NCBI GenBank assembly: GCA_016293645.1 | Contig: JAEDDW010000015.1 | Span: 1-34,357, forward strand | From: Treponema sp. | Lineage (GTDB): Bacteria > Spirochaetota > Spirochaetia > Treponematales > Treponemataceae | Reading direction: 5' to 3' | DNA: 34,357 nt | In this document: positions 23,998 through 32,084 of the stretch, piece after piece | Layout of the letters: each line of letters begins with the position of its first letter | Numbering within the stretch: position 1 is the stretch's first letter | Translations under genes and position numbers: made by a program | Notes under the pieces: model-generated | The model's input: only the letters and a program-made list of their open reading frames with translations | Told to the model about the DNA's origin: nothing | The model's database searches: none

Positions 23998-25320
23998 ATG
24001 AGAAATTTTAACAAGTTTGGAATCAAAATTCCCGGCATTCTTCTGCCAAAAGAGAAAAAACTGGATTCCTGGAGCGTGATCGCATGTGACCAGTATACGC
24101 AGGATATGGATTATTGGAATAAAGTTTCGGAGGCTGCAGGAACCAATCCTTCAACTCTCAATCTTATCCTTCCGGAAGTCTATCTTGGTGCTCCGGACAG
24201 AAAGGAACGCCTTGAAAAAATCCGTAGTTCCATGCGCTCATATGTCGAGGGAAATGTCTTTGATGAAGAGACGGAAGAACTTGTTTATATTGAACGCACT
24301 TCAGCTTATGGCAGAAAACGCAAAGGCCTTGTCTGTGCGATAGATCTTGATACCTATGAGTGGAAGCCGTTCAGTAAGAATCTTATCCGTGCGACGGAAG
24401 CTACCATTGTCGACCGTATTCCGCCAAGAAAGGAAATAAGGAAAAATGCTCCCCTTGAACTTCCTCATATCATGCTTCTTGTAAACGACAGCGATCATAT
24501 TCTTGTGGAAGCATGCGGTGACCTTGCAAAGAAAAATGCACCGGTCTATGACGGAGACCTTATGCTTGGTGCAGGCCATATCACCGGTTGGGCTGTAAAA
24601 TCTGAAGAACAGCTCGATGCCCTTTATGCAGGCCTTGATAAAATTTTCGAAAAGAATACTTCTGCAGACGGAACCACATTCATGTTCGCTGTGGGTGACG
24701 GAAACCATTCCCTTGCAACTGCCAAGGCTGTCTGGGATGAATACCGCGAAGAACTCAGGGCACAGGGAAAGAGTGAAGAAGAGATCGCATCATCAAATGT
24801 CCGTTATGCCCTTGTCGAGATTGTAAACATCTACGATGAAGGACTTACCTTTGAGCCTATCCATCGTGTTCTTTTCAACGCATATCCGCAGAAACTCATT
24901 TCTTTCCTTGCCGATAAACTGGATGGAAAAATAATCGAGGAAAGTGACCGCGCTTCCCTTGAAGTGAACGTAAAGAATTCAAAGGCCGACTTTGGTTTTG
25001 TATACAGCATCGATGGAAATCTCCGGTTCACACGCATTGCGACAGAAATCACAGATCTTGCAGTAAGCCGCCTTCAGCCTGTTCTTGATGAATTCATCAG
25101 CAGGTGCACAGGAGTTGAGATTGACTATATCCACGGAACTGAAGAAGTGTTCCGTCTTGGAAGGAAGGAAAATGCCGTTTCTGTTCTTCTTCCACCGATT
25201 GCCAAGGATTCATTCTTTGACACCATCAGCGGTCGTGGACCACTGCCGAGAAAAAGTTTCAGTATGGGCGAGGCAGATGAAAAAAGATTCTATCTTGAAT
25301 GCCGCAAGCTTTTCGGCTGA
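23998..25320 (+). CDS. DUF1015 family protein
   Basis: 440 residues, soluble. It has the hallmarks of DUF1015: FGIKIPGILLP, WSVIACDQYTQDMDYW at the N-terminus, a central VGDGNHSLATAKAVWDEY, and a C-terminal DYIHGTEEV. The DGNHSLATAK segment resembles the GExRxxA box of ParB/sulfiredoxin-fold nucleotide-binding proteins, some of which are free serine kinases. DUF1015 genes often lie next to serA and serC in Clostridia, so a role in serine metabolism is a reasonable guess but unproven; no serine genes are in this window. The start is fixed by conserved N-terminal sequence and by the adjacent promoter. The gene is divergent from rpoN, with starts 95 bp apart. Confidence 0.85.
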   Translation: MRNFNKFGIKIPGILLPKEKKLDSWSVIACDQYTQDMDYWNKVSEAAGTNPSTLNLILPEVYLGAPDRKERLEKIRSSMRSYVEGNVFDEETEELVYIERTSAYGRKRKGLVCAIDLDTYEWKPFSKNLIRATEATIVDRIPPRKEIRKNAPLELPHIMLLVNDSDHILVEACGDLAKKNAPVYDGDLMLGAGHITGWAVKSEEQLDALYAGLDKIFEKNTSADGTTFMFAVGDGNHSLATAKAVWDEYREELRAQGKSEEEIASSNVRYALVEIVNIYDEGLTFEPIHRVLFNAYPQKLISFLADKLDGKIIEESDRASLEVNVKNSKADFGFVYSIDGNLRFTRIATEITDLAVSRLQPVLDEFISRCTGVEIDYIHGTEEVFRLGRKENAVSVLLPPIAKDSFFDTISGRGPLPRKSFSMGEADEKRFYLECRKLFG

Positions 25321-25366
25321 AAAGAGTTCCGTCTGTAGAAACAATCATCTGTGCAAGTGAGGGGTC

Positions 25367-25993
25367 ATGGAAGTACAGTACGTTAAGAACGAAAACAACA
25401 GGGAAGAAAATTTCATTCTGCCTGAAACGGAAAAGGCCATCAACGGAATCATCGCGGAGATCGGCCGGACTTTTTCCTTGAGCAGGTTTTTTCTGCAGAT
25501 CGTGTACATCGCATATCTTGCCATGCGTACTTTTTACATGGAAAGATTATTTGCATTCAATGTGGTTCTTCTGACCATCTGTGTTCTTCAGCTTCTGTTT
25601 TTTTTTGCTGATCTTAACGGAAAAAAAAGAATCAGCGGCAAAGTTGATCTGCCTTTCAGAATCGCAAAGAGACTTGTGTCCCTTGCCGTTGCCGGGATTT
25701 TTTTTGCTGATATTTTCATTCTGTCTGAAACCGTTCATAGATGGCAGGCTGTTTCCGGCGTCCTTATCTGTCTTGGATGGATCATGACCTTTATAGGCGA
25801 TCTGTTTTTTGCGACGGTTCCTAGATATACAAGAATCATATTGAACAGTTTCAAAAAAGATATTGAACCGACAGCCCTTGTTTCCCGCGGCCTTGAGAAA
25901 GCAAAGGAAGCCGCCGGCCATATGGCAAAAAGAAAGGCTGTAAGAAGCTGGCGTAATGTAAAGTCATGGTTTTCTGGACTTATCGACAACTAG
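25367..25993 (+). CDS. Four-helix membrane protein of unknown function
   Basis: 208 residues; I recognise no family. A charged N-terminal 35 residues (ETEKAINGIIAEIGRTF) is followed by four hydrophobic segments at about 39-58, 62-82, 104-125 and 130-152. A basic, helical C-terminal tail of 55 residues (KDIEPTALVSRGLEKAKEAAGHMAKRKAVRSW) probably lies in the cytoplasm. It starts 46 bases after the DUF1015 gene with a GAGG before the ATG and no terminator between, so the two are likely cotranscribed. Its end overlaps the -35 box of the parA promoter. Confidence 0.6.
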   Translation: MEVQYVKNENNREENFILPETEKAINGIIAEIGRTFSLSRFFLQIVYIAYLAMRTFYMERLFAFNVVLLTICVLQLLFFFADLNGKKRISGKVDLPFRIAKRLVSLAVAGIFFADIFILSETVHRWQAVSGVLICLGWIMTFIGDLFFATVPRYTRIILNSFKKDIEPTALVSRGLEKAKEAAGHMAKRKAVRSWRNVKSWFSGLIDN

Positions 25994-26012
25994 CGGAAAA
26001 TCATTATATAAT
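25983..26012 (+). promoter_or_regulatory. parAB promoter
   Basis: TCGACA (25983-25988), an 18-bp spacer, and a perfect TATAAT (26007-26012). The -35 box lies in the last codons of the preceding gene. The predicted start is near 26019. Confidence 0.55.
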
Positions 26013-26044
26013 AGATAAACATACATCAAAAACGGATGAGCATT

Positions 26045-26800
26045 ATGGGAAAGGTAATTGTATTTGTTAATCAGAAGGGTGGAGTTGGAAAGACAACTTC
26101 TGCCATCAACATCGGTGCATACATTGCGGAAGCCGGGAAAAAAGTTCTGCTGGTTGATTTCGACAGCCAGGGAAACATGTCTTCCGGTGTAGGTGTGAAT
26201 AAAAAGAAACCTACAATCTACGAACTTATGGCCGGACAGTCTTCTGCAGACGAGACAATCAAGCATACGTCGCTTCCAGATCTTGACGTCATCAGTGCTT
26301 CCATTGAACTTTCCGGTGCCGCCATTGAGCTTGTAGATCTTGAGAACCGTGAATTCTATCTCAAGAATGCCCTTGCTCCTGTGAAAGACAGATATGACTA
26401 CATCCTCATCGACTGTCCTCCATCTCTTGGACTTCTTACTCTTAACGGTCTTGTTGCCGCCGACGAAGTTCTTGTTCCAATGCAGTGTGAATTCTTTGCA
26501 CTTGAAGGTCTTACTCTTCTTTTGCAGACAGTCAAATCCGTTCAGGGTGGACTCAACAAGGATCTCAAGATCGGCGGAATTTTTTTCACCATGTATGACA
26601 GCCGTACAAAACTTGCTGAAGCAGTCGTAAAGGAAGTCATTTCATATTTCAAGGATTATGTTTTCAATACAATGATTCCTCGCAATATCAAACTTTCTGA
26701 AGCTCCTTCCCATGGAGAACCTATCTGCCTTTATGATCCGTCATGCATCGGAGCAAAAAGCTATAAAAAACTTGCGGAAGAGGTGATTAACCGTGGCTAA
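26045..26800 (+). CDS. parA: Chromosome partitioning ATPase ParA (Soj)
   Basis: 251 residues, the short chromosomal ParA class without an N-terminal regulatory domain. Deviant Walker A is VNQKGGVGKTT (signature Lys11 and Lys16), A' is VDFDSQGN, Walker B is YILIDCPPSLGLLT. The DNA-binding face ends with MIPRNIKLSEAPSHGEPI. It dimerises with ATP on the nucleoid and moves ParB-parS complexes to separate replicated origins. Met4 of the longer frame (26045) is chosen: GGATGAG lies 4 bases before it and the family begins MGKVIVF. An ATG at 26036 would overlap that ribosome binding site. parB overlaps its end by 8 bases. Confidence 0.93.
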   Translation: MGKVIVFVNQKGGVGKTTSAINIGAYIAEAGKKVLLVDFDSQGNMSSGVGVNKKKPTIYELMAGQSSADETIKHTSLPDLDVISASIELSGAAIELVDLENREFYLKNALAPVKDRYDYILIDCPPSLGLLTLNGLVAADEVLVPMQCEFFALEGLTLLLQTVKSVQGGLNKDLKIGGIFFTMYDSRTKLAEAVVKEVISYFKDYVFNTMIPRNIKLSEAPSHGEPICLYDPSCIGAKSYKKLAEEVINRG

Positions 26801-27770
26801 ACATCAGGGACTTGGTAGAGGCCTCGGAGCCTTGATGCAGGATGCGGAAGACGATTACACATCATCAAGAAATGCCCCACTGTCTGCGGAACAGGCTGTT
26901 GGAGTTCAGCTTAAGGAAGCAGCTCCTGTAAAAAGTAATTTGCCTTCCGGTATTACAGCGGACGAAAACGGAACTCTCTGGTGTGATCCAAAGCTTCTCA
27001 AGCCTAACCCATACCAGCCTCGAACTTATTTTGACGAGGATTACATTGCTGAACTTTCTGAATCCATCCGCCAGATCGGTGTTCTTCAGCCGGTTACTGT
27101 AGAGGATGCAGGCGACGGAACTTTCTACATCATTTCCGGTGAATGCCGTACACGTGCTTCACTTAAGGCCGGTGTTGAAAAAATTCCTGTTCAGCTTAAA
27201 AAGTACACAGATGAGAAAAAACTTGTGGTCGCCCTCATTGAGAACATCCAGCGTACGGACCTTAATCCGGTGGAAGAAGCCCAGGCTTACTACAAGCTCA
27301 TGGAGATCGCGAACATTACCCAGGATCAGGTTGCCGAACGTGTTGGAAAAAACAGATCTACAGTAGCCAACTGCCTTCGTCTCCTCAAGCTTCCGGAAGA
27401 TATCCAGAAAGCTCTTGTGGAAGACAAGATTACTTCCGGACACGCACGAGCCATCCTTAGCCTTGATAATGACACCGACATGAGAATCCTCTTTGGTAGA
27501 ATTCAGGGACAGGGTCTTTCTGTTCGTCAGGCGGAAGCAATGGCAAGGGAAATGAGGGAAGCAACACCTTTCAGCGGACCGGTCTCAAAGCCTGCCGTTG
27601 ACAACCGCGACCCGAATCTCATTGCTCTGGAAAACAAGATCATAGAAAGTCTTGGAACCAAGGCACAGATTAAGGGCGATCTTTCAAAAGGTACGATTAC
27701 GATCAACTATTTCAATGGTGAAGATCTGGATAGAATTTTCAATATCATCGCACCAAACGCAAAGCTCTAG
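26793..27770 (+). CDS. parB: Chromosome partitioning protein ParB (Spo0J)
   Basis: 325 residues, GTG start inside the last codons of parA, so translation is coupled. The N-terminal LGRGLGALM is the segment that stimulates ParA. A CTP-binding ParB domain follows, with LKPNPYQPR and GECRTRASLKAG (GExRxRA box), then LIENIQRTDLNPVEEAQAY. A helix-turn-helix (TQDQVAERVGKNRSTVANCLRLLKLP) reads parS, and a C-terminal dimerisation domain ends in a short Leu-rich strand. It is a CTP-dependent DNA clamp that loads at parS sites near the origin. No perfect parS (TGTTTCACGTGAAACA) is present in this window. Confidence 0.93.
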   Translation: MAKHQGLGRGLGALMQDAEDDYTSSRNAPLSAEQAVGVQLKEAAPVKSNLPSGITADENGTLWCDPKLLKPNPYQPRTYFDEDYIAELSESIRQIGVLQPVTVEDAGDGTFYIISGECRTRASLKAGVEKIPVQLKKYTDEKKLVVALIENIQRTDLNPVEEAQAYYKLMEIANITQDQVAERVGKNRSTVANCLRLLKLPEDIQKALVEDKITSGHARAILSLDNDTDMRILFGRIQGQGLSVRQAEAMAREMREATPFSGPVSKPAVDNRDPNLIALENKIIESLGTKAQIKGDLSKGTITINYFNGEDLDRIFNIIAPNAKL

Positions 27771-27778
27771 ATTCTGCC

Positions 27779-27794
27779 TTAAGCACCCTTAAGC
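27779..27794. terminator. Possible bidirectional hairpin between parB and the HD-GYP gene
   Basis: CTTAAG (27779-27784) and CTTAAG (27789-27794) pair around a 4-base loop in the 18-bp gap between convergent stops. There is no T run on either side, so its terminator function is weak. Confidence 0.2.
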
Positions 27795-29042
27795 TTCAGC
27801 CATCTCTTCAAGTTCCTCTCCATTGTCAAGAGGTTCGTTCTGTGAATTTACGTTTCTGATGAGCGGAATTACTTTCATGAGGCATTCGATAATGTCCGGA
27901 TCGAAAGTTTTCCCGGTTTCATTGCGCATGATGTCCAGGGCTTCTTCGAGAGAGAATGAATCTTTGTAATGCCTTTTGCTCAGAAGTGCATCCAGAACAT
28001 CGGCGACAGTCATTATCCTTGCACACAATGGAATCTGATTTCCTTCAAGTCCGCGTGGGTATCCTGTTCCGTCGAAATGCTCATGGTGGTAAAGTGCCAT
28101 CATCTCCGAGTACATAAGAAGTTCTTCGTCTATGATTTCAGGAAGATATGCGTTGATCATGTTGTAACCGATCTCGGAATGGGTCTTCATTGTTTCATAT
28201 TCTTCCGGTGTGAGTTTGCCAGGTTTCTTGAGAATGTCATCAGGAATCTGGATTTTTCCAAGGTCATGCAGAGGAGCTGCCTCAACGATTCTGTTTATGA
28301 CTTCATCGGTAAGGATTGCCTTGTATTTTTCCGTTTTTGAAAGTTCATTGCAGAGGATCTCGACATATTTGCTTGTCCTCTTGATGTGCTGTCCTGAAAA
28401 ATTATCACGGCTTTCCACAAGGTTTGCAAAAGTCTGCAATTCCTGGAACTGAAGATTTCTGATCCTCTTGTTTCTTTCCTGAAGGTCCAGAACTGTTTTT
28501 CTGAGAATTTTCGTGATTGAAAGGCATGTGATGATGAGGAGTATATATTCAATCGTGTATCCTGCCACTACTGGAATGAAGTAATCTCTTGGCGTGTCAG
28601 ATGTGAGATCCAGCAGATACATTGACTGAGATTTGATGAATATGGAAATGACGAGTCCTATGTAACCCATTGATGCTGCGACAATCGTATATTTCTTCTG
28701 AAGGTAAAGGCAGCTGAACAATGTCGCAAAAGCGTAGGTGATGTGAATTCCGATTCTGCTGTTTGACCCCATGATCGCGGTCAGTGTCACGACACCTATG
28801 AGTCCCAGGTACATGGTGACTGTTCTGTTCACATTGAAACGGACGAAGATATTCATCAGAAGGGAGAATACAAAACTTATGCCCCAGCACACCAGCGTGA
28901 ATTCATAAGACATGCTGAACAGCTTGAAATTCCTTGCCACAAGAAAAATTACGCAGGTAAGATTTGCGTAAAGCATTACATTGGCGATGAGTCTGTTTGA
29001 TCTGTCTGTTGTTCTGATTAAAAACTCTTCTTCGATTTCCAC
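27789..29042 (-). CDS. Membrane-bound HD-GYP c-di-GMP phosphodiesterase
   Basis: 417 residues. The N-terminal 185 form about six membrane helices with short loops, a probable sensory domain of unknown ligand. A coiled linker (VLDLQERNKRIRNLQFQELQ) leads to an HD-GYP domain at about 200-400. Its metal ligands are His259-Asp260 in HDLGKIQIP. The signature is HHEHFDGTGYPRGLEG (Gly327-Tyr328-Pro329), followed by ADVLDALLSKRHYK and GKTFDP. It should hydrolyse c-di-GMP to GMP. The start is placed at GTG 29042. The longer frame from TTG 29084 would read through a promoter, and a TATAAT ends 6 bases before this GTG. The C-terminal tail (EPLDNGEELEEMAEA) is acidic. Confidence 0.88.
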   Translation of the reverse strand: MEIEEEFLIRTTDRSNRLIANVMLYANLTCVIFLVARNFKLFSMSYEFTLVCWGISFVFSLLMNIFVRFNVNRTVTMYLGLIGVVTLTAIMGSNSRIGIHITYAFATLFSCLYLQKKYTIVAASMGYIGLVISIFIKSQSMYLLDLTSDTPRDYFIPVVAGYTIEYILLIITCLSITKILRKTVLDLQERNKRIRNLQFQELQTFANLVESRDNFSGQHIKRTSKYVEILCNELSKTEKYKAILTDEVINRIVEAAPLHDLGKIQIPDDILKKPGKLTPEEYETMKTHSEIGYNMINAYLPEIIDEELLMYSEMMALYHHEHFDGTGYPRGLEGNQIPLCARIMTVADVLDALLSKRHYKDSFSLEEALDIMRNETGKTFDPDIIECLMKVIPLIRNVNSQNEPLDNGEELEEMAEA

Positions 29043-29048
29043 AATACA

Positions 29049-29054
29049 ATTATA
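29049..29054 (-). promoter_or_regulatory. -10 box 6 bases before the HD-GYP GTG start
   Basis: A perfect TATAAT (29054-29049 on the minus strand), then TGTATT, then the GTG start. It predicts a leaderless mRNA beginning with GTG. The -35 region (TTCGAT at an 18-bp spacing) is weak. Confidence 0.45.
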
Positions 29055-29134
29055 CCACAAAACAACGGAAATATCGAAAATCAATGCATTTTTTTCATCT
29101 GGTCCATTACATATATATTAGGAGGTTATTTGTG

Positions 29135-30295
29135 ATGGATGGAATAAGGTTTGTGATGGTGAAAACTGTATGCCCGGCTCTGGTTCTTTTTTTTGTTGTT
29201 TCTTTTTCTGTGTGCAATTTTGGCTGCAGGAATTCAATTGAAGAAATCGAAGTTCTTGAAGGAGATTTTTCTATTCCTCAGATAGAAAATTTTGCGGTCA
29301 CTGGTGCATCGACTCTGGAAATTGGATTTTCCAAGAAAACTGTCGTGCAGAATCTGGCAGTCGTATCAAAGACTACAGAAAGTGAATTCTGCGACATTAC
29401 GGCGGAATATGATGAGGAAACGCAAAAGACAGTGGTCGCTCTTGGAACGCAGACGGAAGTCGGTGAAGATTACCTGATCGAGGGACAGGTTGAGGATCTG
29501 CATGGCAATTCGCTGACTTTCAGCATAGGATTCAAGGGCTTCAATGAAAATCCAGCCAGAGTGATCCTGTCAGAGGTAAGAAATGCCTACGGAACTGCTT
29601 CCGTCAAGGATGAGGAAGGTGTGTCCAGGTCAGTGCACCGCAGCGAGTATGTCGAACTGTATGTGTTGAAAGGTGGAAATCTTTGTGGAATAGAAATCTG
29701 CAGCGCAAGTGACGGAAGTGAGAAGAAATATACTATGCCGTCAATTGATGTGGAGACTGGAGAATACATAACGGTACACATGAGGACTGTAAATGCCGAA
29801 GGTATTGACGGTGAAGGTATGATCAGTGAGACTGCTGATGATTTCACTTTGTCTACCCACGAGGATTCCTGCGATTCTGCAAGGGATCTCTGGTCTGACA
29901 ATACGAAATCATGTTTTGCCGACAGTGACATTGTTTATGTCCAGAATGTCTACGACGGAACAATTCTTGATGCCCTTGTTTTTGCAAAGAGTTCCGTTGG
30001 GGAATGGAAAGAATCATTCAGTGGGATTGTTGCCGCAGTTGAGCAAAGCGGCGTGTGGGGATCAAGTGCTTCTCCTGAAAATGCCGTGTGCAGTGATTTC
30101 ATTACAACAAGTGCGGCAACAAGAAGCTACTCCCGGCAGAATATCGATGATGCCATTGCCGCCTACGCAGCCGGTGAACCGATAGTCAACGGAAAGGATG
30201 TCTGGATGATAACGGCCAATACGGGCAGCGGTAAAAAATTCGTGGCTGGAATCACTCCAGGAATGAAAAACAGCAGTAACGAATACAAAAAGTAA
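29135..30295 (+). CDS. Lipoprotein with a lamin-tail-like domain
   Basis: 386 residues from ATG 29135, which has AGGAGG 8 bases upstream; an in-frame ATG at 29084 has none. The signal peptide is VKTVCPALVLFFVVSFSVCNFGC, with the lipid-carrying Cys either in FSVC or in CNFGC. Residues 35-140 look like an Ig-like strand-rich domain (VTGASTLEIGFSKKTV, LIEGQVEDLHGNSLTF). Residues about 150-300 resemble a lamin tail domain: ARVILSEVRNAYG, EYVELYVLKGGNLCGIEI, the EYITVHMRT strand, DIVYVQNVYDGTILDALVF. It is probably a surface or periplasmic adhesin-type protein. The lamin-tail call is by eye and less certain than the lipoprotein call. It ends in a terminator shared with the convergent gene. Confidence 0.65.
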   Translation: MDGIRFVMVKTVCPALVLFFVVSFSVCNFGCRNSIEEIEVLEGDFSIPQIENFAVTGASTLEIGFSKKTVVQNLAVVSKTTESEFCDITAEYDEETQKTVVALGTQTEVGEDYLIEGQVEDLHGNSLTFSIGFKGFNENPARVILSEVRNAYGTASVKDEEGVSRSVHRSEYVELYVLKGGNLCGIEICSASDGSEKKYTMPSIDVETGEYITVHMRTVNAEGIDGEGMISETADDFTLSTHEDSCDSARDLWSDNTKSCFADSDIVYVQNVYDGTILDALVFAKSSVGEWKESFSGIVAAVEQSGVWGSSASPENAVCSDFITTSAATRSYSRQNIDDAIAAYAAGEPIVNGKDVWMITANTGSGKKFVAGITPGMKNSSNEYKK

Positions 30296-30298
30296 ACA

Positions 30299-30335
30299 GG
30301 ATTTTTCAGCTGAAATCCGGAATATCCTTTTTTTT
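30299..30335. terminator. Terminator after the lamin-tail-like lipoprotein gene
   Basis: GGATTT (30299-30304) pairs with AAATCC (30313-30318) around an inner TTCAGCTGAA palindrome. A short GGAATATCC then leads to eight T (30328-30335). The stop codon of the convergent DTW gene lies inside the hairpin. Confidence 0.6.
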
Positions 30336-31025
30336 GTTGTATTTGTAATCGTAGATGTGTGTGGATGCGATCTTTCCGTCGATGCGGTCGTTTTCCTTCT
30401 GGAGCTGGTATTTTATCATCTCCTTGAAAACGTTCATCAGTGGCTCAGGATCTGCGTCTTTGTCTGCTATTCCGGATTTCTGAAGTTCCTTTATGAGATA
30501 GTAACAGGTCTCTATTGTGGAAACACAGTATTCCGCAGGCTCGTGCTTGAATGTGAAAATGCTTCTGTACTGGCCTGTAAAGGAAAACTTTGGCAGTGAA
30601 TTTATGTTCATGCTGTAACGGATCATTTTTTTTGAGCAGAACCATGTTGAGTCAACGATGAATGCAAGAAGTTTTCTGTTTCCTATGGTCTCGCGAAAAC
30701 CTTCCTTGTCCGCAGTCCATGCGTCTTGGGCTGGGTAAAGGAGTACAGGGTAGTACAGGGGATCGTTTAACAGCTGGTTTATTCTTTCATTCCTGGTGAA
30801 GTCTATGCCAACGATGATTTCGCTTTCAGGCAGGCACAAAGATGCAAGTCGACCCGTTCCGGTTTTCTGTTTTCTTGCTTCCTTTGGATGCATGAGGAAA
30901 ACAAATTTGACGCCGCTGTCTACTGGTGCCGTGTATTTGCAATAGCAGGATGCCACAGGTCTATGGCACTTCCAGCAGACTTCTCGGTATTTTACAATTT
31001 CATCAGGGTTCTGCTGGCCGCGCAT
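30306..31025 (-). CDS. DTW-domain tRNA-uridine aminocarboxypropyltransferase
   Basis: 239 residues. The N-terminal cysteines CWKCHRPVASCYC (CxxC and CxC) resemble the metal site of TapT/TuaA. LMHPKEARKQKTGTGRLA is the HPxE segment, and VDSTWFCSKK is the family's D(T/S)W motif with Ser-Thr-Trp. These enzymes transfer the aminocarboxypropyl group of S-adenosylmethionine to a uridine of tRNA to make acp3U, usually U47 in bacteria. The start ATG overlaps the stop of the flagellar gene upstream by one base (TAATG), so translation is coupled. The C-terminal 60 residues are a family-variable helical extension. Confidence 0.82.
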   Translation of the reverse strand: MRGQQNPDEIVKYREVCWKCHRPVASCYCKYTAPVDSGVKFVFLMHPKEARKQKTGTGRLASLCLPESEIIVGIDFTRNERINQLLNDPLYYPVLLYPAQDAWTADKEGFRETIGNRKLLAFIVDSTWFCSKKMIRYSMNINSLPKFSFTGQYRSIFTFKHEPAEYCVSTIETCYYLIKELQKSGIADKDADPEPLMNVFKEMIKYQLQKENDRIDGKIASTHIYDYKYNKKKDIPDFS

Positions 31026-31513
31026 TAAACTTCCACCTGGATTCTTGTTCCGGCAGAAACAGACTGCTGAACGTAGATTGATGTAAGTGAACGGTATGGG
31101 TTTTTGAATTCTGAAATCTGCTGCCTTAAATTCGTCATGTGTACTTTGAGCAGCTTTCTGTTTTTTTCATTCTGTGCAAGAACCTGAGACTGAAGTTTTT
31201 CAAGATCCGACTGGATTCTTGTGATCGGTACGGCATCTGCTGGATTGTATGTTGCTGCCCTTGATCTGTTGTACAGGTCCTGCATCGGAATGATCACCTT
31301 CTGGAGTGAACCGATGTTTGCAACGATTTCCGTTTCAAGTTCGCTGTGTGCAAGAAGGGCTTCCGCATCTTCCTCAGAAATTTTGCTTTCCTGTGCCTCA
31401 AGAACTTTAAGATATTCCTGGAATTTTGTTCTCTGCTGTTCAAGCAATGAACGGAATCTTTTAAGAATGAGAATTCTTTCGTCCAGTTCTGCCTGTGTCA
31501 ATTTCTGTTCCAT
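31025..31513 (-). CDS. FlgN-like flagellar export chaperone
   Basis: 162 residues, almost all alpha-helical coiled coil: LILKRFRSLLEQQRTKFQEYLKVLE, ELETEIVANIGSLQKVI, then NRKLLKVHMTNLRQQISEF and a tail NPYRSLTSIYVQ. Size, helix pattern and its place directly after fliS fit FlgN, the chaperone of the hook-filament junction proteins FlgK and FlgL. Sequence similarity by eye is moderate. GGAGG lies 7 bases before the ATG. There are 27 bp between it and fliS. Confidence 0.6.
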   Translation of the reverse strand: MEQKLTQAELDERILILKRFRSLLEQQRTKFQEYLKVLEAQESKISEEDAEALLAHSELETEIVANIGSLQKVIIPMQDLYNRSRAATYNPADAVPITRIQSDLEKLQSQVLAQNEKNRKLLKVHMTNLRQQISEFKNPYRSLTSIYVQQSVSAGTRIQVEV

Positions 31514-31540
31514 AATATTTCCTCCGTAACCTTTCGTCTT

Positions 31541-31999
31541 TCAGCCCTGAATGCTGAAAGATGGAGTTGCACCTGGTATTGCTGTCTGTGAATTTGCGGT
31601 GCTGTTGGAAGCTGTGATCCACGATTCCCTCAACTGTGACATCATGTTGTGGACGAAATCAAGTTTTTCTTTCTTGTGGTCCATGGTTGCTTCCAGAATC
31701 TGTCTGTTGAAATATACATAGAGGGACATGAGGTTCTTTGCGATTTCACCGCCCTTGTCCATATCGAGGCTTACTTCCAGTTCAGTAAGAATGTCCATTA
31801 CTTTCTGGAGAAAATTGCCGTAGCTCTCGATCTGATTTGCGTTGATTTTTCCGTCTGGTCCGATAAGGCTCATTGCCTTCTCAAGATTGTTTACGGCTCC
31901 TTCATAGAGCATGACGACAAGTTTTCCTTGACTTGCAGTTTTTACTCCGATTTCACGATAAGCATTGTATCCACCGTATGGATTTGAACCGTATGCCAT
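31541..31999 (-). CDS. fliS: Flagellin export chaperone FliS
   Basis: 152 residues. Family features are NPYGGYNAYREIGVKTASQGKLVVMLYEGAVNNLEKAM, a helix with IESYGNFLQKVMDILTELEVSLDMDKGGEIAKNL, LYVYFNRQILEATMDHKKE, and LRESW. It binds the C-terminal helix of flagellin and keeps it from polymerising before export. A low-complexity Ser/Thr-rich tail (NSTANSQTAIPGAT) extends beyond the usual end. The start at 31999 is chosen because GGGAGG lies 5 bases upstream and the conserved part begins just after; ATG 32041 is in frame but has no ribosome binding site. A sigma28-type promoter and a hairpin lie upstream. Confidence 0.92.
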   Translation of the reverse strand: MAYGSNPYGGYNAYREIGVKTASQGKLVVMLYEGAVNNLEKAMSLIGPDGKINANQIESYGNFLQKVMDILTELEVSLDMDKGGEIAKNLMSLYVYFNRQILEATMDHKKEKLDFVHNMMSQLRESWITASNSTANSQTAIPGATPSFSIQG

Positions 32000-32026
32000 T
32001 TTTGCCTCCCGATAAGGTAGCCTTCC

Positions 32027-32041
32027 ATGGCATTTTGCCAT
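32027..32041 (-). other. Hairpin in the fliS leader
   Basis: ATGGCA and TGCCAT pair perfectly around three bases (minus strand ATGGCAAAATGCCAT), 28 bases upstream of the fliS ATG. There is no T run, so it is unlikely to terminate. It could affect mRNA stability or translation. Confidence 0.35.
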
Positions 32042-32056
32042 AAAGACTTCATTCTA

Positions 32057-32084
32057 ATATCGGAAGTGAAAAGGTCATTTCTTA
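32057..32084 (-). promoter_or_regulatory. Sigma28-type promoter candidate for fliS
   Basis: The minus strand has TAAG (32084-32081), 16 bases, then TCCGATAT (32064-32057). The E. coli consensus is TAAA-N15-GCCGATAA, and the core CCGATA is exact. The predicted start is near 32050. It overlaps the last codons of the lipoprotein gene at 32075. Confidence 0.4.

Noticed and set aside
25994..27788. A parS site near parAB
   Set aside because: No TGTTTCACGTGAAACA or close variant is present; the CACGTG in parB (around 27150) lacks the flanking half-sites.
29084..29134. Longer N-terminus of the lamin-tail-like lipoprotein
   Set aside because: The inner ATG at 29135 has AGGAGG 8 bases upstream and starts right before the signal peptide; the outer ATG has no such site.
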